Assembly (NCBI RefSeq): GCF_014647975.1 | Contig: NZ_BMQF01000004.1 | Coordinates: 186,001-250,000 of the forward strand | Reading direction: 5' to 3' | Length of the DNA: 64,000 bases | Source: Streptomyces fumigatiscleroticus | Lineage (GTDB): Bacteria > Actinomycetota > Actinomycetes > Streptomycetales > Streptomycetaceae | In this document: positions 1-8,496 of the stretch, piece by piece | How the letters are laid out: each line of letters opens with the position of its first letter | Numbering within the stretch: the first letter of the stretch is position 1 | The notes under the pieces: model-generated | Databases searched by the model: none | What the model was told of the DNA's origin: nothing | Seen by the model: the letters and a program-made list of their open reading frames with translations, nothing else | Translations under genes and position numbers: made by a program

Positions 1-18
1 CCGCTGTCCGGTTGCGGG

Positions 19-654
19 TCAGCCCTCGAAGCCCTGGTCCCGCAGGATCGTGTCGATGCGGGTGCGGTGGGCCTCCTCCCACGCGTCCAGGGTCTCCCCG
101 GCCTCCTTGGCGAGCTTGGCCCGCGCCGCGCCGAGCACCTCGTCCCGGCGGGCGGCGGGCACGACCACCACGCCCTCCTCGTCGGCCACCACGATGTCGC
201 CCGCGTCGACGGCGACTCCGCCGCAGCGCACCTGCACGTTGAGCGGCTCGACGGCCTTCTTGCCGCCGGGGATCGGGATGATCCCGCGGGCGAAGACGGG
301 GAATCCCCTCTCCCGGACCTCGGCCAGGTCGCGGATCAGGCCGTCCGCGACGAAGCCGGCCACGCCCCGGCGCTGCGCGACCGCGCAGACGTTGCCGCCG
401 GCCAGCGCGTGGTCGAGGTCCCCGGACTCCACGACGACGACCGAGCCCGGCTGGGCCCGGTGGATGGCGGCGTGCAGCATCAGGTTGTCGCCCTGAGGGC
501 ACCGCACGGTGAACGCGGGGCCGGCGATGCGGGGCACCGGCTGCCACAGCGGGCGGATGCCGATGTCCATGACCTGTTCGCGGCCGAGGACGTCGGCGAG
601 GGTGGTCGTCGGGATCTCCGTGAACCCGTCGGCGGCTTCGGTGGCGTCTGCCAT
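19..654 (-). CDS. RraA-family protein (HMG/CHA aldolase or RraA-like)
   Basis: A complete 211-aa protein starting at ATG 654, with GGAGAC just upstream. It matches the RraA / 4-hydroxy-4-methyl-2-oxoglutarate aldolase fold. A conserved Gly-Gly-Asn (AGGN, residues about 86-89) is followed about 20 residues on by the Arg-Asp pair of GLIRD, the pyruvate/Mg2+ site of the aldolase members. The C-terminal GDIVVADEEGVVVVP segment is also typical. Family members are either class II pyruvate aldolases acting on 4-carboxy-4-hydroxy-2-oxoadipate-like substrates or, less often, RNase E inhibitors. The sequence alone does not give the substrate. It lies 19 nt downstream of the Ycf48-like gene on the same strand, probably in one transcript, and outside the antimycin island. 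Confidence 0.8.
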   Translation of the reverse strand: MADATEAADGFTEIPTTTLADVLGREQVMDIGIRPLWQPVPRIAGPAFTVRCPQGDNLMLHAAIHRAQPGSVVVVESGDLDHALAGGNVCAVAQRRGVAGFVADGLIRDLAEVRERGFPVFARGIIPIPGGKKAVEPLNVQVRCGGVAVDAGDIVVADEEGVVVVPAARRDEVLGAARAKLAKEAGETLDAWEEAHRTRIDTILRDQGFEG

Positions 655-673
655 GTCTCCCCTGTCTCCCTGT

Positions 674-1702
674 TCATCGTCGCGGTGACTGCGGACGCGT
701 GGCCGCGTCCTTCTCCGGGCTGTAGAAGTGCTGCTCCCAGGTGGCCCCGCCGTCCGGCGTCGACAGTACTGCGCCCTCGTCGCCCACGATCCACGTGTGC
801 AGCGGCGAGACGACGTGCACGGCCCACAGGGACATGTCCGAGCCGGTGGCGCCGGTCCGCCAGGTGTTGCCGCCGTCCCTCGAGAACAGCACGGTGTCGC
901 TGCGGCCCACGGCGCATCCGACGCGGCCGTCCGGGGAGAAGTGCACGCCGTTGAGGCTCTGGGTGGTGCCGCTCGTGCGGCGGCGCCAGGTCCGGCCGCC
1001 GTCGCCGGTGCCGAGAACGGTGCCGTCGTCGCCCACGGCCCAGCAGACGCGGGCGTCCAGGACGCACAGGCCGATCAGGTCGTCGGTGGTCCCGCTCTCC
1101 TGGGGCCGCCAGTTGCGGCCGGCGTCGTCGGTGGCCAGGACCGTGCCGCCCGCGCCCACCGCCCAGCCGGTGCGGTCGTCGGCGAACGCGACAGCCCACA
1201 GGGCGGCTCGGTCCGGGGCGCCGGACTGCGGCCGCCAGGTCCGCCCTCCGTCGTCGGTGGCGAGGATGGTGCCCTGGTCGCCGACGGTCCAGCCGGTGCG
1301 CCGGTCCGGGCGCACGTGGACCGAGAGCAGGTCCCTGATGGTGCCGGTCCGCTGGGCGAGCCAGGTGGCTCCGCCGTCGTGGGTGACCATGACGGTGCCG
1401 CCGCGGCCCGCGACCCAGGCGGTACGGCTGTCCTGCGCCGCGATCCCGTACAGGTTGGCGGGGGCGCCCAGCGGGCGCGGGGTCCACCGTCCGCCCTCGT
1501 GGGAGGTCAGGACCGTACCGCCGTCGCCGACGATCCAGCCGCCGCTCGCGTCCGGCAGCACGTGGACGCCGTACAGGTTCTTGCCGGTGCCGGAGACGTG
1601 GGCGCGCCAGTTGCCCCCTGCGGCCCCGGCGTCCTCGGAGCCGAGGATCAGACCGCCGTCGCCGACGGCTGTGACGCCCTTGCCGTCGGGCGAGATCCAC
1701 AC
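674..1702 (-). CDS. Ycf48-like beta-propeller repeat protein, probably 5'-truncated
   Basis: The 342 residues are almost entirely repeats of about 40-44 aa with the core V-GxxGTxxxTxDGGxTW, the bacterial Ycf48/BNR-like beta-propeller. About seven repeats are visible. The only usable start (GTG 1702) lies inside a repeat. The same frame continues upstream with good repeat sequence (GHSGATWRAQDTTVANNLKG) to about position 1770, then with low-complexity Arg/Gly/Ala residues to a TGA near 1878, with no ATG, GTG or TTG on the way. The family normally carries an N-terminal signal peptide and none is found here. The simplest reading is that the 5' end was removed where the gene meets the recombinase remnant at 1.86-2.04 kb. 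Whether the rest is still expressed is unknown. Confidence 0.65.
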   Translation of the reverse strand: MWISPDGKGVTAVGDGGLILGSEDAGAAGGNWRAHVSGTGKNLYGVHVLPDASGGWIVGDGGTVLTSHEGGRWTPRPLGAPANLYGIAAQDSRTAWVAGRGGTVMVTHDGGATWLAQRTGTIRDLLSVHVRPDRRTGWTVGDQGTILATDDGGRTWRPQSGAPDRAALWAVAFADDRTGWAVGAGGTVLATDDAGRNWRPQESGTTDDLIGLCVLDARVCWAVGDDGTVLGTGDGGRTWRRRTSGTTQSLNGVHFSPDGRVGCAVGRSDTVLFSRDGGNTWRTGATGSDMSLWAVHVVSPLHTWIVGDEGAVLSTPDGGATWEQHFYSPEKDAATRPQSPRR

Positions 1703-1857
1703 GCCCTTGAGGTTGTTGGCGACCGTGGTGTCCTGGGCCCGCCAGGTGGCGCCGGAGTGCCCGGCGAGGTGGCCCGCACGGCGGGCGCCTTCTTCTGCAC
1801 GTGTTCCCGGCCGCGGGCGTTGGCCCGCTGGACGCGCTCCCCGCCGTAACCCGCAAG

Positions 1858-2044
1858 AGGGGATCCCGACTCACCGCCCAGCGGATCCGCGAGATCGCTC
1901 GGAGCATCGGAGACATCGCACCGCGCATCCACGCAGCCGACGCCGCAAAAAGGGCCCGCTACACGAAGCCCTCGGCATCGAGATCACCTACGAACACGCA
2001 ACGAGGACCCCGACCGTCAGGTCGAGGCCCTCGTCTCCGTATAG
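1858..2044 (+). pseudogene. C-terminal remnant of a site-specific (serine-type) recombinase, left copy
   Basis: Read with two frame changes, this stretch encodes LTAQRIREIARSIGDIA, then LHEALGIEITYEH, then VEALVSV and a TAG stop at 2042-2044. This resembles the conserved tail of actinobacterial large serine recombinases (GDI..L..AD...K..LY.ELGL.ITY.P..R.V.VEA). No catalytic domain is present nearby. The last ~90 nt are about 80% identical to the remnant at 40.88-41.02 kb in the same orientation, and both copies share the same frame break just before VEAL. It marks the left border of the accessory island. Confidence 0.6.
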
Positions 2045-2053
2045 CCAGAAGCT

Positions 2054-2063
2054 GTGTCCGAGG
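2054..2063. other. Possible att-like 10-nt copy of the tRNA-Leu 3' edge
   Basis: The decamer GTGTCCGAGG lies 9 nt after the stop of the left recombinase remnant. The same decamer occurs at 41040-41049, where it forms the 3' edge of the tRNA-Leu gene and again follows a recombinase remnant. A 10-nt match alone could be chance. The matching position relative to two homologous remnants is what makes it notable. Confidence 0.3.
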
Positions 2064-2082
2064 CCGGAGTCGGCCATTGACG

Positions 2083-2108
2083 ATACGGTCGTGGTCGCGC
2101 AAGGACGG
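2083..2108 (+). repeat. 26-nt block shared with the right flank (24 of 26 identical)
   Basis: This segment (core CGTGGTCGCGCAAGG) matches 39674-39699 at 24 of 26 positions in the same orientation. No gene is visible under either copy. The rest of 2045-2333 contains no convincing gene; it holds only this block, the att-like decamer and the leader of the first regulator. Confidence 0.45.
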
Positions 2109-2333
2109 CTCGAGCTGCGGGACCTTCCAGGCAGTCCCGCTGTCTCCTGGCAGCTCGGCCAGTGAGAAGTTTGAGGAGGATCTGAGATTCACCGGCCCTG
2201 GTTCGGTGAGGATGCGGTGAGGAGACCGGGCGCCACCCGGGTGACCGACCGGCCCGTGACCGGCGTTCCCGGCCGGCGGGCCGAGCGCGGCGTTCCGGGG
2301 GCACTGCCCTTCGACGCCCGGTGGGGAGGGGAC

Positions 2334-5234
2334 ATGAGCGGTGGGACGGAGGGCTCCGGGGACGTCGGCACGATCGGCCGAAGCCTTCCTCCCGCACTGC
2401 TCGTCGAGCGGGAACACGAGCTGTCCGTGCTCTCCGGCACGGTCCGGCACACCGCTGCCGGGCGGCCGGGTCTGCTCGTCCTCGACGGGCCGGTGGGCAT
2501 CGGCAAGAGCGTGCTGCTGCACCGTCTCGCCGACGAGGGCCACGCGGCGGGGCTGCGGGTCCTGCGGGCGCGATGTGACCCCGCGGAGCGAGCGTTTCCC
2601 TTCGGTGTCGTGCGCCGGCTGTTCCGTCCCCTGCTGCGAGACGGGGAGGAGGGGAACCTGCCGCTGGCGTGGGCGCGCACCGGTGAGCGGTGGCAGCCGC
2701 GGCTGGACAGCGACGGCTTGCCGGCGGGCGGCGCGCAGCTGGACGAGGACGTGTCGTACGGCGTGCTGCGGGAACTGCACCGGTTCGTCGGCCGTCGCAG
2801 CGCGCAGGAACCGCTGCTGTTCCTGGTGGACGACGCGCAGCACGCGGACCCCGCCTCGCTGCGGTGGCTGGCGCACACGGCACGGCGGCTGACCGGTCTG
2901 CCGGTGCTGCTGGCGCTGGCCCGGCGCACCGGAACCGGTGCGCGCCTGCCTCTCCTGGACGAGGTGGCCGCGCAGCCGCGGTGCCGCATCCTGCGGTCCC
3001 GGCCGCTGAGCGGGGACGGCGTCGCCCGGGTCGTACGGCATGTCACCGGCAGCCATGACGAGGAGCTCGAGCGCGCCTGTCTGGCCGCGACCAACGGCAA
3101 TCCGCTGCTGCTCACCGCCCTGCTGGCCGCGCTGCGGCACGGGGGGCGGCCGACGGGCGCGGCCTCTCTGGCCGATGCCGGAAGCGGAAGTACCCTCGCC
3201 CGGTTCGGCGCGCCCGTGTTGCGGGCACTGCGCCAGGAGTCCGCGGACACGTTCGCCGCGGTCCGGGCGATGGCCGTGCTGGGTGACGGGGCCTCCGCCG
3301 AGACGTGCGCCCGGCTGGCCGGTCTGGACACGGACGGTTTCGTCCGGGCTGTCCGTACCGTGGCCGCCGTCGGTCTGGTGACGGCCTCGCCGGACGGGCG
3401 CGACTGGTCCTTCGGCCACGATCTGGCGCGCGAGGCCGTGCTGGCGGACATGCCGGCCCGGCAGCGCGCACGGTCGCACCGCGCGGCCGCACGGTTGCTG
3501 CTCGACGGCGGCGCCCCCGCGGAGCGGGTGGCCGGGCACCTGCGGGCGGCCGGGGAACCGGTCACCGAGACCTGGGCGGTCACCGTGCTGCGGGAGGCCG
3601 CGCGCCGGGCGACGCTGCGCGGTGCGCTGTCGCAGGCCGTGGAGCTGCTGCGGCTGTGCCTCCCGCGGGACGCCGAGGGCGCGGCCGACCCGGAGCTGCT
3701 GGTGGAGCTCGGGCTCGCCGAGGCCCGGGTGGACCCGCCCTCCGGCGTCCGCCACCTGCGGTCCGCCCTGCGGCACGTCCACGATCCCGACCGGCGGCTC
3801 ACCGTGCTCACCGCGCTCGCGGGTGCGCTGGTCCGCACCGAGCGCGCGCCCGACGCCGTACGGCTCCTGGCGGAGCACGCGGCCGGGCCCGCCGGCGCCG
3901 GCGGGGAGAACGTCAGACTGCTGGCGGCCCAGCGGCTCCTGCTGTCGGCCTGGGACCGGCGGTCCTACCACGCGTCGATGGACGGGGCCGCCCTCGATCT
4001 GGGCCTGCCGGGCGGCACCCCGGGCGAGCGGGCCGTCCTCGCCGGGCGGGCGGTCGTCTGCGTCTCCCGCGCGGACCGGGTCGCCGAGGCCCTGGCGGCG
4101 GCACGGCGGGTGGTGGGACGGGGTTCGGCCGCGTCGGACTCCTCGGTGTTCCTGACGACCGCCGCCACGGTGCTGGTGTACGCGGACCGGCCGGGCGAGG
4201 CGGATCCGGTCTACCGGCGGCTCGTCGCAACGGCTTCCGGGACACAGGCCGAACCGTCGTCCGTCAGCCTGCTCGCGCTCCGCGCCGACGCCGCCCGCAG
4301 GCTGGGGGCTTTGGCCGAAGCCGTCGCCGCGACCGGTGCCGCGCTGGAATCCGCGCCGCGCGCACCGCGGGAACGGGCGAGTCTCGTCTTCGCTCTGCCT
4401 TCCGCCATTCGCATCCACGCGCTGCTGGACCAGGGGGACACCGCGGGCGCCGCCGACCTGGCCGACCGGGAGTTCGAAGCGGCTGCCGTGGACGCCTGGT
4501 CGTGGAACGAGTTCCTGTGCGCCAGGGGCAGGCTGAGACTGGTGCAGGGACGGCCGGAGGAGGCGCTCACGGACCTGCTGGAGTGCGGCACCCGCCAGCG
4601 GGAGTGGCGGCGCACCAGTCCGGCGGTGTCCCCGTGGTGGTTCTGGGCCGGCACCGCGCACCTGGCCGTGGGGGAACCCCACCGGGCCCGCGACCTGGCC
4701 GAGCAGGCGGTGTCGACGGCCCGGTCGGCCGATCTGCCCTGCGCTCTGGGAATGGGTCTGGGCCTGCTCGCCGCCGCCCGCGGTGACCGGGACGCGCTGC
4801 CCCTGCTGGAGGAGGCGGAAGCGGCGCTGGCGGCCACCCCGATGGCGCTGGAGTCGGTCCGGGTACGGGTGGCGCGCGGCAGGGCGCTGCACGCCTGCGG
4901 GTCCGTCGAGCCGGCCCGGAAGGTGCTGCGGCCGGCCCTGGACGAGGCGTACGCGCTCGGCGCCCGCCCGCTGTACCGGGAAGCGCGTCAGGCGCTGCTC
5001 GCGACGGGGGCCCGGCCGCGCCGCCCGGTGTCGAGCGGGCCGGCGTCCCTGACGCCCAGCGAGATGCAGGTGGCCCGGCAGGCCGGCGAGGGCCGGAGCA
5101 ACCTGGAGATCGCCGAGGCGCTCTTCGTCACCCAGCGCACCGTGGAGGTGCACCTGACGTCGGTCTACCGCAAGCTCGGGCTGTCCGGACGGCGGGAGTT
5201 GCGCGCCGCCCTCGCGCGAGCCGCCGAGACGTGA
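2334..5234 (+). CDS. LAL-family LuxR transcriptional regulator (polyene-cluster type, first of three)
   Basis: A 966-aa large ATP-binding LuxR (LAL) regulator. The Walker A motif GPVGIGKS is at about residues 52-59 and Walker B (LLFLVDDAQ) at about 161-169. A long TPR-like helical middle follows, then a LuxR/GerE helix-turn-helix in the last 70 residues (LTPSEMQVARQAGEGRSNLEIAEAL ending in VYRKLGL). ATG 2334 was chosen over upstream in-frame codons because GGGAGGGG precedes it closely and the AAA domain begins soon after. Proteins of this build accompany polyene macrolide clusters (NysRI-RIII, AmphRI-RIII, FscRII-RIV). It heads a same-strand set with two further LAL genes and a PAS-LuxR gene next to the antimycin cluster. 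Its targets cannot be read from the sequence. Confidence 0.9.
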   Translation: MSGGTEGSGDVGTIGRSLPPALLVEREHELSVLSGTVRHTAAGRPGLLVLDGPVGIGKSVLLHRLADEGHAAGLRVLRARCDPAERAFPFGVVRRLFRPLLRDGEEGNLPLAWARTGERWQPRLDSDGLPAGGAQLDEDVSYGVLRELHRFVGRRSAQEPLLFLVDDAQHADPASLRWLAHTARRLTGLPVLLALARRTGTGARLPLLDEVAAQPRCRILRSRPLSGDGVARVVRHVTGSHDEELERACLAATNGNPLLLTALLAALRHGGRPTGAASLADAGSGSTLARFGAPVLRALRQESADTFAAVRAMAVLGDGASAETCARLAGLDTDGFVRAVRTVAAVGLVTASPDGRDWSFGHDLAREAVLADMPARQRARSHRAAARLLLDGGAPAERVAGHLRAAGEPVTETWAVTVLREAARRATLRGALSQAVELLRLCLPRDAEGAADPELLVELGLAEARVDPPSGVRHLRSALRHVHDPDRRLTVLTALAGALVRTERAPDAVRLLAEHAAGPAGAGGENVRLLAAQRLLLSAWDRRSYHASMDGAALDLGLPGGTPGERAVLAGRAVVCVSRADRVAEALAAARRVVGRGSAASDSSVFLTTAATVLVYADRPGEADPVYRRLVATASGTQAEPSSVSLLALRADAARRLGALAEAVAATGAALESAPRAPRERASLVFALPSAIRIHALLDQGDTAGAADLADREFEAAAVDAWSWNEFLCARGRLRLVQGRPEEALTDLLECGTRQREWRRTSPAVSPWWFWAGTAHLAVGEPHRARDLAEQAVSTARSADLPCALGMGLGLLAAARGDRDALPLLEEAEAALAATPMALESVRVRVARGRALHACGSVEPARKVLRPALDEAYALGARPLYREARQALLATGARPRRPVSSGPASLTPSEMQVARQAGEGRSNLEIAEALFVTQRTVEVHLTSVYRKLGLSGRRELRAALARAAET

Positions 5235-5287
5235 CGCGAGCCGCCGAGGCGTGACGATCGGGGCCGGCCGGACCGTCACGGCCGCCC

Positions 5288-5530
5288 TGCCCTCGCCGCC
5301 CTGCCCTCGCCGTCCTGCCCTCCGCCGTCCTGCCCTCCGCCGTCCTGTCCTCCGCCGTCCTGCCCTCGCCGTCCTGCCCTCGCCGTCCTGCCCTCGCCGT
5401 CCTGCCCTCGCCGTCCTGCCCTCGCCGTCCTGCCCTCGCCGTCCTGCCCTCGCCGTCCTGCCCTCCGCCGTCCTGCCCTCCGCCGTCCTGCCCTCCGCCG
5501 TCCTGCCCTCCGCCGTCCTGTCCTCCGCCG
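5288..5530. repeat. Minisatellite of mixed 14-nt and 15-nt units
   Basis: Some 17 head-to-tail units follow the stop of the first LAL gene. Two unit lengths alternate in blocks: TGCCCTCGCCGTCC (14 nt) and TGCCCTCCGCCGTCC (15 nt). The order is two 14-mers, three 15-mers, seven 14-mers, four 15-mers and a partial unit. The last 15-mer of each 15-mer block starts TGTCC instead of TGCCC. The 14-mers shift the reading frame, so this is most likely non-coding. The rest of 5235-5924 holds no convincing gene. Confidence 0.9.
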
Positions 5531-5924
5531 AACGGCGTCCGGCCTCCGGCGTCCGGATGATGCCCGTTCACACGCGTCGGCCGCCCGTTTCCGTCCGGGT
5601 TCCCGCCCGGGTCCGTGAGCGCACCGGGCCCGTTCCTCCTCCTGCTTGCCCGGGCCGTATTCCATATGGTCTGCTGGCCCAGCGATCAAGATCTGCGTAT
5701 CGGCAGAGCTGAACGGACTGCGAGGCATCAACTGGTATGCGCGATTCCCTCCGATGCCCGGAAGGCGCTTCCCTCCCCTCGCTCGCAGACGCGGACGCAG
5801 ACGCCCCCGCGGACGACGTTCCGTCAGCTGCCTCCCGTCCGGCCGGACTGACGCCGGTCCCCGCGGCCCCGGCGTCCCGGTTCCGCACCGCCACGCGCCC
5901 CGTTCCCGGGAAACGGCGGCCGAT

Positions 5925-8285
5925 GTGACGCATCGCGCCGTGTCCCTCCGCGCCGCCGACACGGCCCCGGGACCACCGGCCCGGGGCGGCGACATCCTGG
6001 CGGTGCCGGGCGACACACGCGCTCTGGTGCGCCGGCTCACCTCCGATCTGCGCGCCGGGCGCTCCTTTGCCGTGGCGGTGATCGGACCGCGCGGGCCGGT
6101 CCGCGGCTCCCTGACCCGGCGGGCGACCGCTCTGGCGACACTGGCGGGTGCCACGGTACTGACCGGGCGCGGAACGCCGGCCGAACAGGACTGGCCGTGC
6201 GGTGTGGCCGGGCAACTGGCGGATCAGCTGCCCGGCCCGCGGCACGCCGTCCCGGTGGGCGCCGACCCCGGACCGGCCCCGGACACGCCTCACTCGGTGC
6301 GGGTGCAGCGGTACTCGGACCTGTTCCTGCGGGCGGCACGACGCCGGCCGCTGGCCCTCCTCGTCGACGACGCCCAGTGGGCCGACCCCGCGTCGCTCGA
6401 CGTCCTGTCCGCCGTCATGCGGCGGATGCGCGGTACCGGGCTGTTCGTCGTCGTCACGGTGACCGGGAGCGCTCCGGACGTCGCCCCGCCCTGTACCGAT
6501 CTGCTGACCCTCCTGTGCTCGCCGGCGGTCCACGGGCACGTGGTCCGCGTCGGCCCCTCCGCCGGCACCACCGGTGACCGGGACCGGGCACCGGGCACAC
6601 CGCCCCGGCCGCGCTCCGCACCACCGCCGGCGGAGCCGACCTGGGGACTCGCGCCCGGCCCCCTGGCCCTGCTGCGCAGCCTCGCCGTGTGCGGGGATCT
6701 CCTCCCGCTGCACCTCGTGCACGCGCTCGCCGGGCTGGACAGGGCACCGGCGGCCGTCCACGTCCGGACCCTGCGGGCCGCCGGGCTGGTCACCGGGGAC
6801 ACCCTGCCTCGTCTGACGGGCCTGGTCAGTGCCGACCGGGTACTGTCCGCGATGCCCGACGCCGAACGCCGGCAACTCCACGAGCGTGCCGCGGAACTGG
6901 GGAACCGGGCCGCTCTGAGCGACGAGCAGCTCGCCGGGCTGCTGATGCCGGCCCGGCCCTCGGGTGCCGCCTGGGCCGTCGCCACCCTGCGCCGGGTGGC
7001 CGCCGTCCACCGGGCCCGGGGCGAACACCGGCAGGCGGCCCGTTGCCTCACCCGCGTCCTGCGCGAACCCCTGACCACCGAGGAACGCGTCGCCGTCCTC
7101 GTGGAACTCGGCGCCGCCGCCTGCCTGACCGATCCCGAGGCCGGGGACCGCTTCCTCGTACAGGCCCTGCACATGACGGGCGACCGGCCCGCTTCCCGGC
7201 AGCGCGCCCTGGCCGCCGACCTGCTCCTGGCCCGGGGGGACGCGGGCGCGGCACGGCAGGCGCTGGCCACGGCATGCCAGGCGGCGGACGCCGACGGGCG
7301 GGAGCGGCAGATGCTGCGGGCGCTGCACTGGTTCGCGGAGCAGGCCCAGCCGGACGCCGGTGGTCTGGACGGTCTCCTGCCGGACACCGAGCCCCTGCCG
7401 GACGACCCGCACGACCCGAGCAGTCTGGCGGCGGTGGCGTGGCGGACGGCCGTGGCGGGGCGGGACGCCGCCCGGGTGAGGGAGCTCGGCCGGGCCGTCC
7501 TCGGCTTCCCCGACCGTGACCTGCCGCTGTACCCGCGGGTCTTCGCCTGTCTGGCGCTGGGCACCACCGGTCTGACCGAGGAGGCCCTCGCGGGGCTCGA
7601 CGCGTGCCTGGCCGAGGCACGCCGCCGCCGTATGCCTCCGCTCGTGGGACTGGTGCTCCTGGCCCGGTGCGAGATCGACCTGCGTCGCGGGGACGCCGGC
7701 CGGGCACGGCGGGATCTGACGCTGGCCGACGAGGAGATGCCTCCCGACAGCTGGTATCCCGCGATGGAGTCGCTGCGCCGCTCGCTGCGGGCACGGCTGG
7801 CGCTGGCTGCCGGAGATCTCGGCGAGGCGGCGCGCATCGTGGCGGCCGACTGTCCTCCGGGTTTCCGGCAGCAGGTCGCGTGGCCGCAACTGCTGTTCGC
7901 GCGCGCCGTCGTCCACCTGGCCGCCGGCCGGCCCGACGAGGCGGGCGCCGACCTCCAGGAGTGCGGCCGGTGGCTGCTGGCCCGGGGCTGGACCAATCCG
8001 CTGCTGGTGCCGTGGCGCTGCCTCGGGGTCGTGGCCCATGCCCGGGCCGGGCGGACGGCGGAGGCGGCACGGTTCCGCGCCGAGCTGCACCGGCTGGCCG
8101 ACGCCTGGGGAACCCCCGCCGTCCGCGGCCTGGCCGATCTGGCCTCCGGCGCGCTGGAGCGGGGACCGGCGGCCGTACGGCTGCTGAAGCGGGCCACCGC
8201 GCTGCTGCGCGAACCCGCCCTGCACGCGGTGGCCGTGCGGCAGCTCGCTCTGGCCAGGGAGGGCCTGGCGGCACCGGACACGTGA
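5925..8285 (+). CDS. LAL-like protein lacking the HTH domain and a functional P-loop
   Basis: A protein of about 786 aa collinear with the LAL regulators on both sides but altered at both functional ends. The expected Walker A reads GPRGPVRGS (about residues 54-62), with no GK[S/T]. Walker B is kept (LALLVDDAQWADP). The helical repeat region runs to the C-terminus, which ends LALAREGLAAPDT with no LuxR/GerE helix-turn-helix. No such domain follows in any frame before the next gene. GTG 5925 is the preferred start; ATG 5754 or TTG 5646 would add an Arg-rich N-terminus unlike the family. It may be a partner or modulator of the flanking LAL proteins, or a decaying paralogue. The intact frame over 2.3 kb favours a maintained protein. 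Confidence 0.75.
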   Translation: MTHRAVSLRAADTAPGPPARGGDILAVPGDTRALVRRLTSDLRAGRSFAVAVIGPRGPVRGSLTRRATALATLAGATVLTGRGTPAEQDWPCGVAGQLADQLPGPRHAVPVGADPGPAPDTPHSVRVQRYSDLFLRAARRRPLALLVDDAQWADPASLDVLSAVMRRMRGTGLFVVVTVTGSAPDVAPPCTDLLTLLCSPAVHGHVVRVGPSAGTTGDRDRAPGTPPRPRSAPPPAEPTWGLAPGPLALLRSLAVCGDLLPLHLVHALAGLDRAPAAVHVRTLRAAGLVTGDTLPRLTGLVSADRVLSAMPDAERRQLHERAAELGNRAALSDEQLAGLLMPARPSGAAWAVATLRRVAAVHRARGEHRQAARCLTRVLREPLTTEERVAVLVELGAAACLTDPEAGDRFLVQALHMTGDRPASRQRALAADLLLARGDAGAARQALATACQAADADGRERQMLRALHWFAEQAQPDAGGLDGLLPDTEPLPDDPHDPSSLAAVAWRTAVAGRDAARVRELGRAVLGFPDRDLPLYPRVFACLALGTTGLTEEALAGLDACLAEARRRRMPPLVGLVLLARCEIDLRRGDAGRARRDLTLADEEMPPDSWYPAMESLRRSLRARLALAAGDLGEAARIVAADCPPGFRQQVAWPQLLFARAVVHLAAGRPDEAGADLQECGRWLLARGWTNPLLVPWRCLGVVAHARAGRTAEAARFRAELHRLADAWGTPAVRGLADLASGALERGPAAVRLLKRATALLREPALHAVAVRQLALAREGLAAPDT

Positions 8286-8496
8286 GAGGCGCGCCGGTGC
8301 CTCCGGGGGAAACCCGTCCCCTACGGCACCGCCGGCACCGCCGGCACCATCCCGAGACAGCATGGCCCGACGGTCACATCCCCGCGGCGCGCCGCCCGGT
8401 GACCGCCACAAGCCCCTCGAATTCGTCCCGTACGGCCGGAGCGCCCACCGCCCGCCCGGACACGGAAGCCCGGCCCGGAAAGGGGATGACAGCACC

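Noticed and set aside
1959..5279. A very long open frame on the minus strand opposite the first LAL gene
   Set aside because: It is the high-GC shadow of the real gene; composition is Arg/Gly/Pro-rich and resembles no family. Similar shadows oppose every large gene in the window.
5128..5571. Gln-Asp-Gly-Gly/Glu-Gly-Arg-Thr repeat protein on the minus strand across the minisatellite
   Set aside because: The repeats are translated tandem DNA, the two unit lengths differ by one nt and shift frame, and there is no start context or family match.
5737..5928. Small 63-aa frame before the HTH-less LAL-like gene, ending over its GTG
   Set aside because: The stop-start overlap is suggestive of coupling, but the sequence is low-complexity, lacks a clear ribosome site and matches nothing known.
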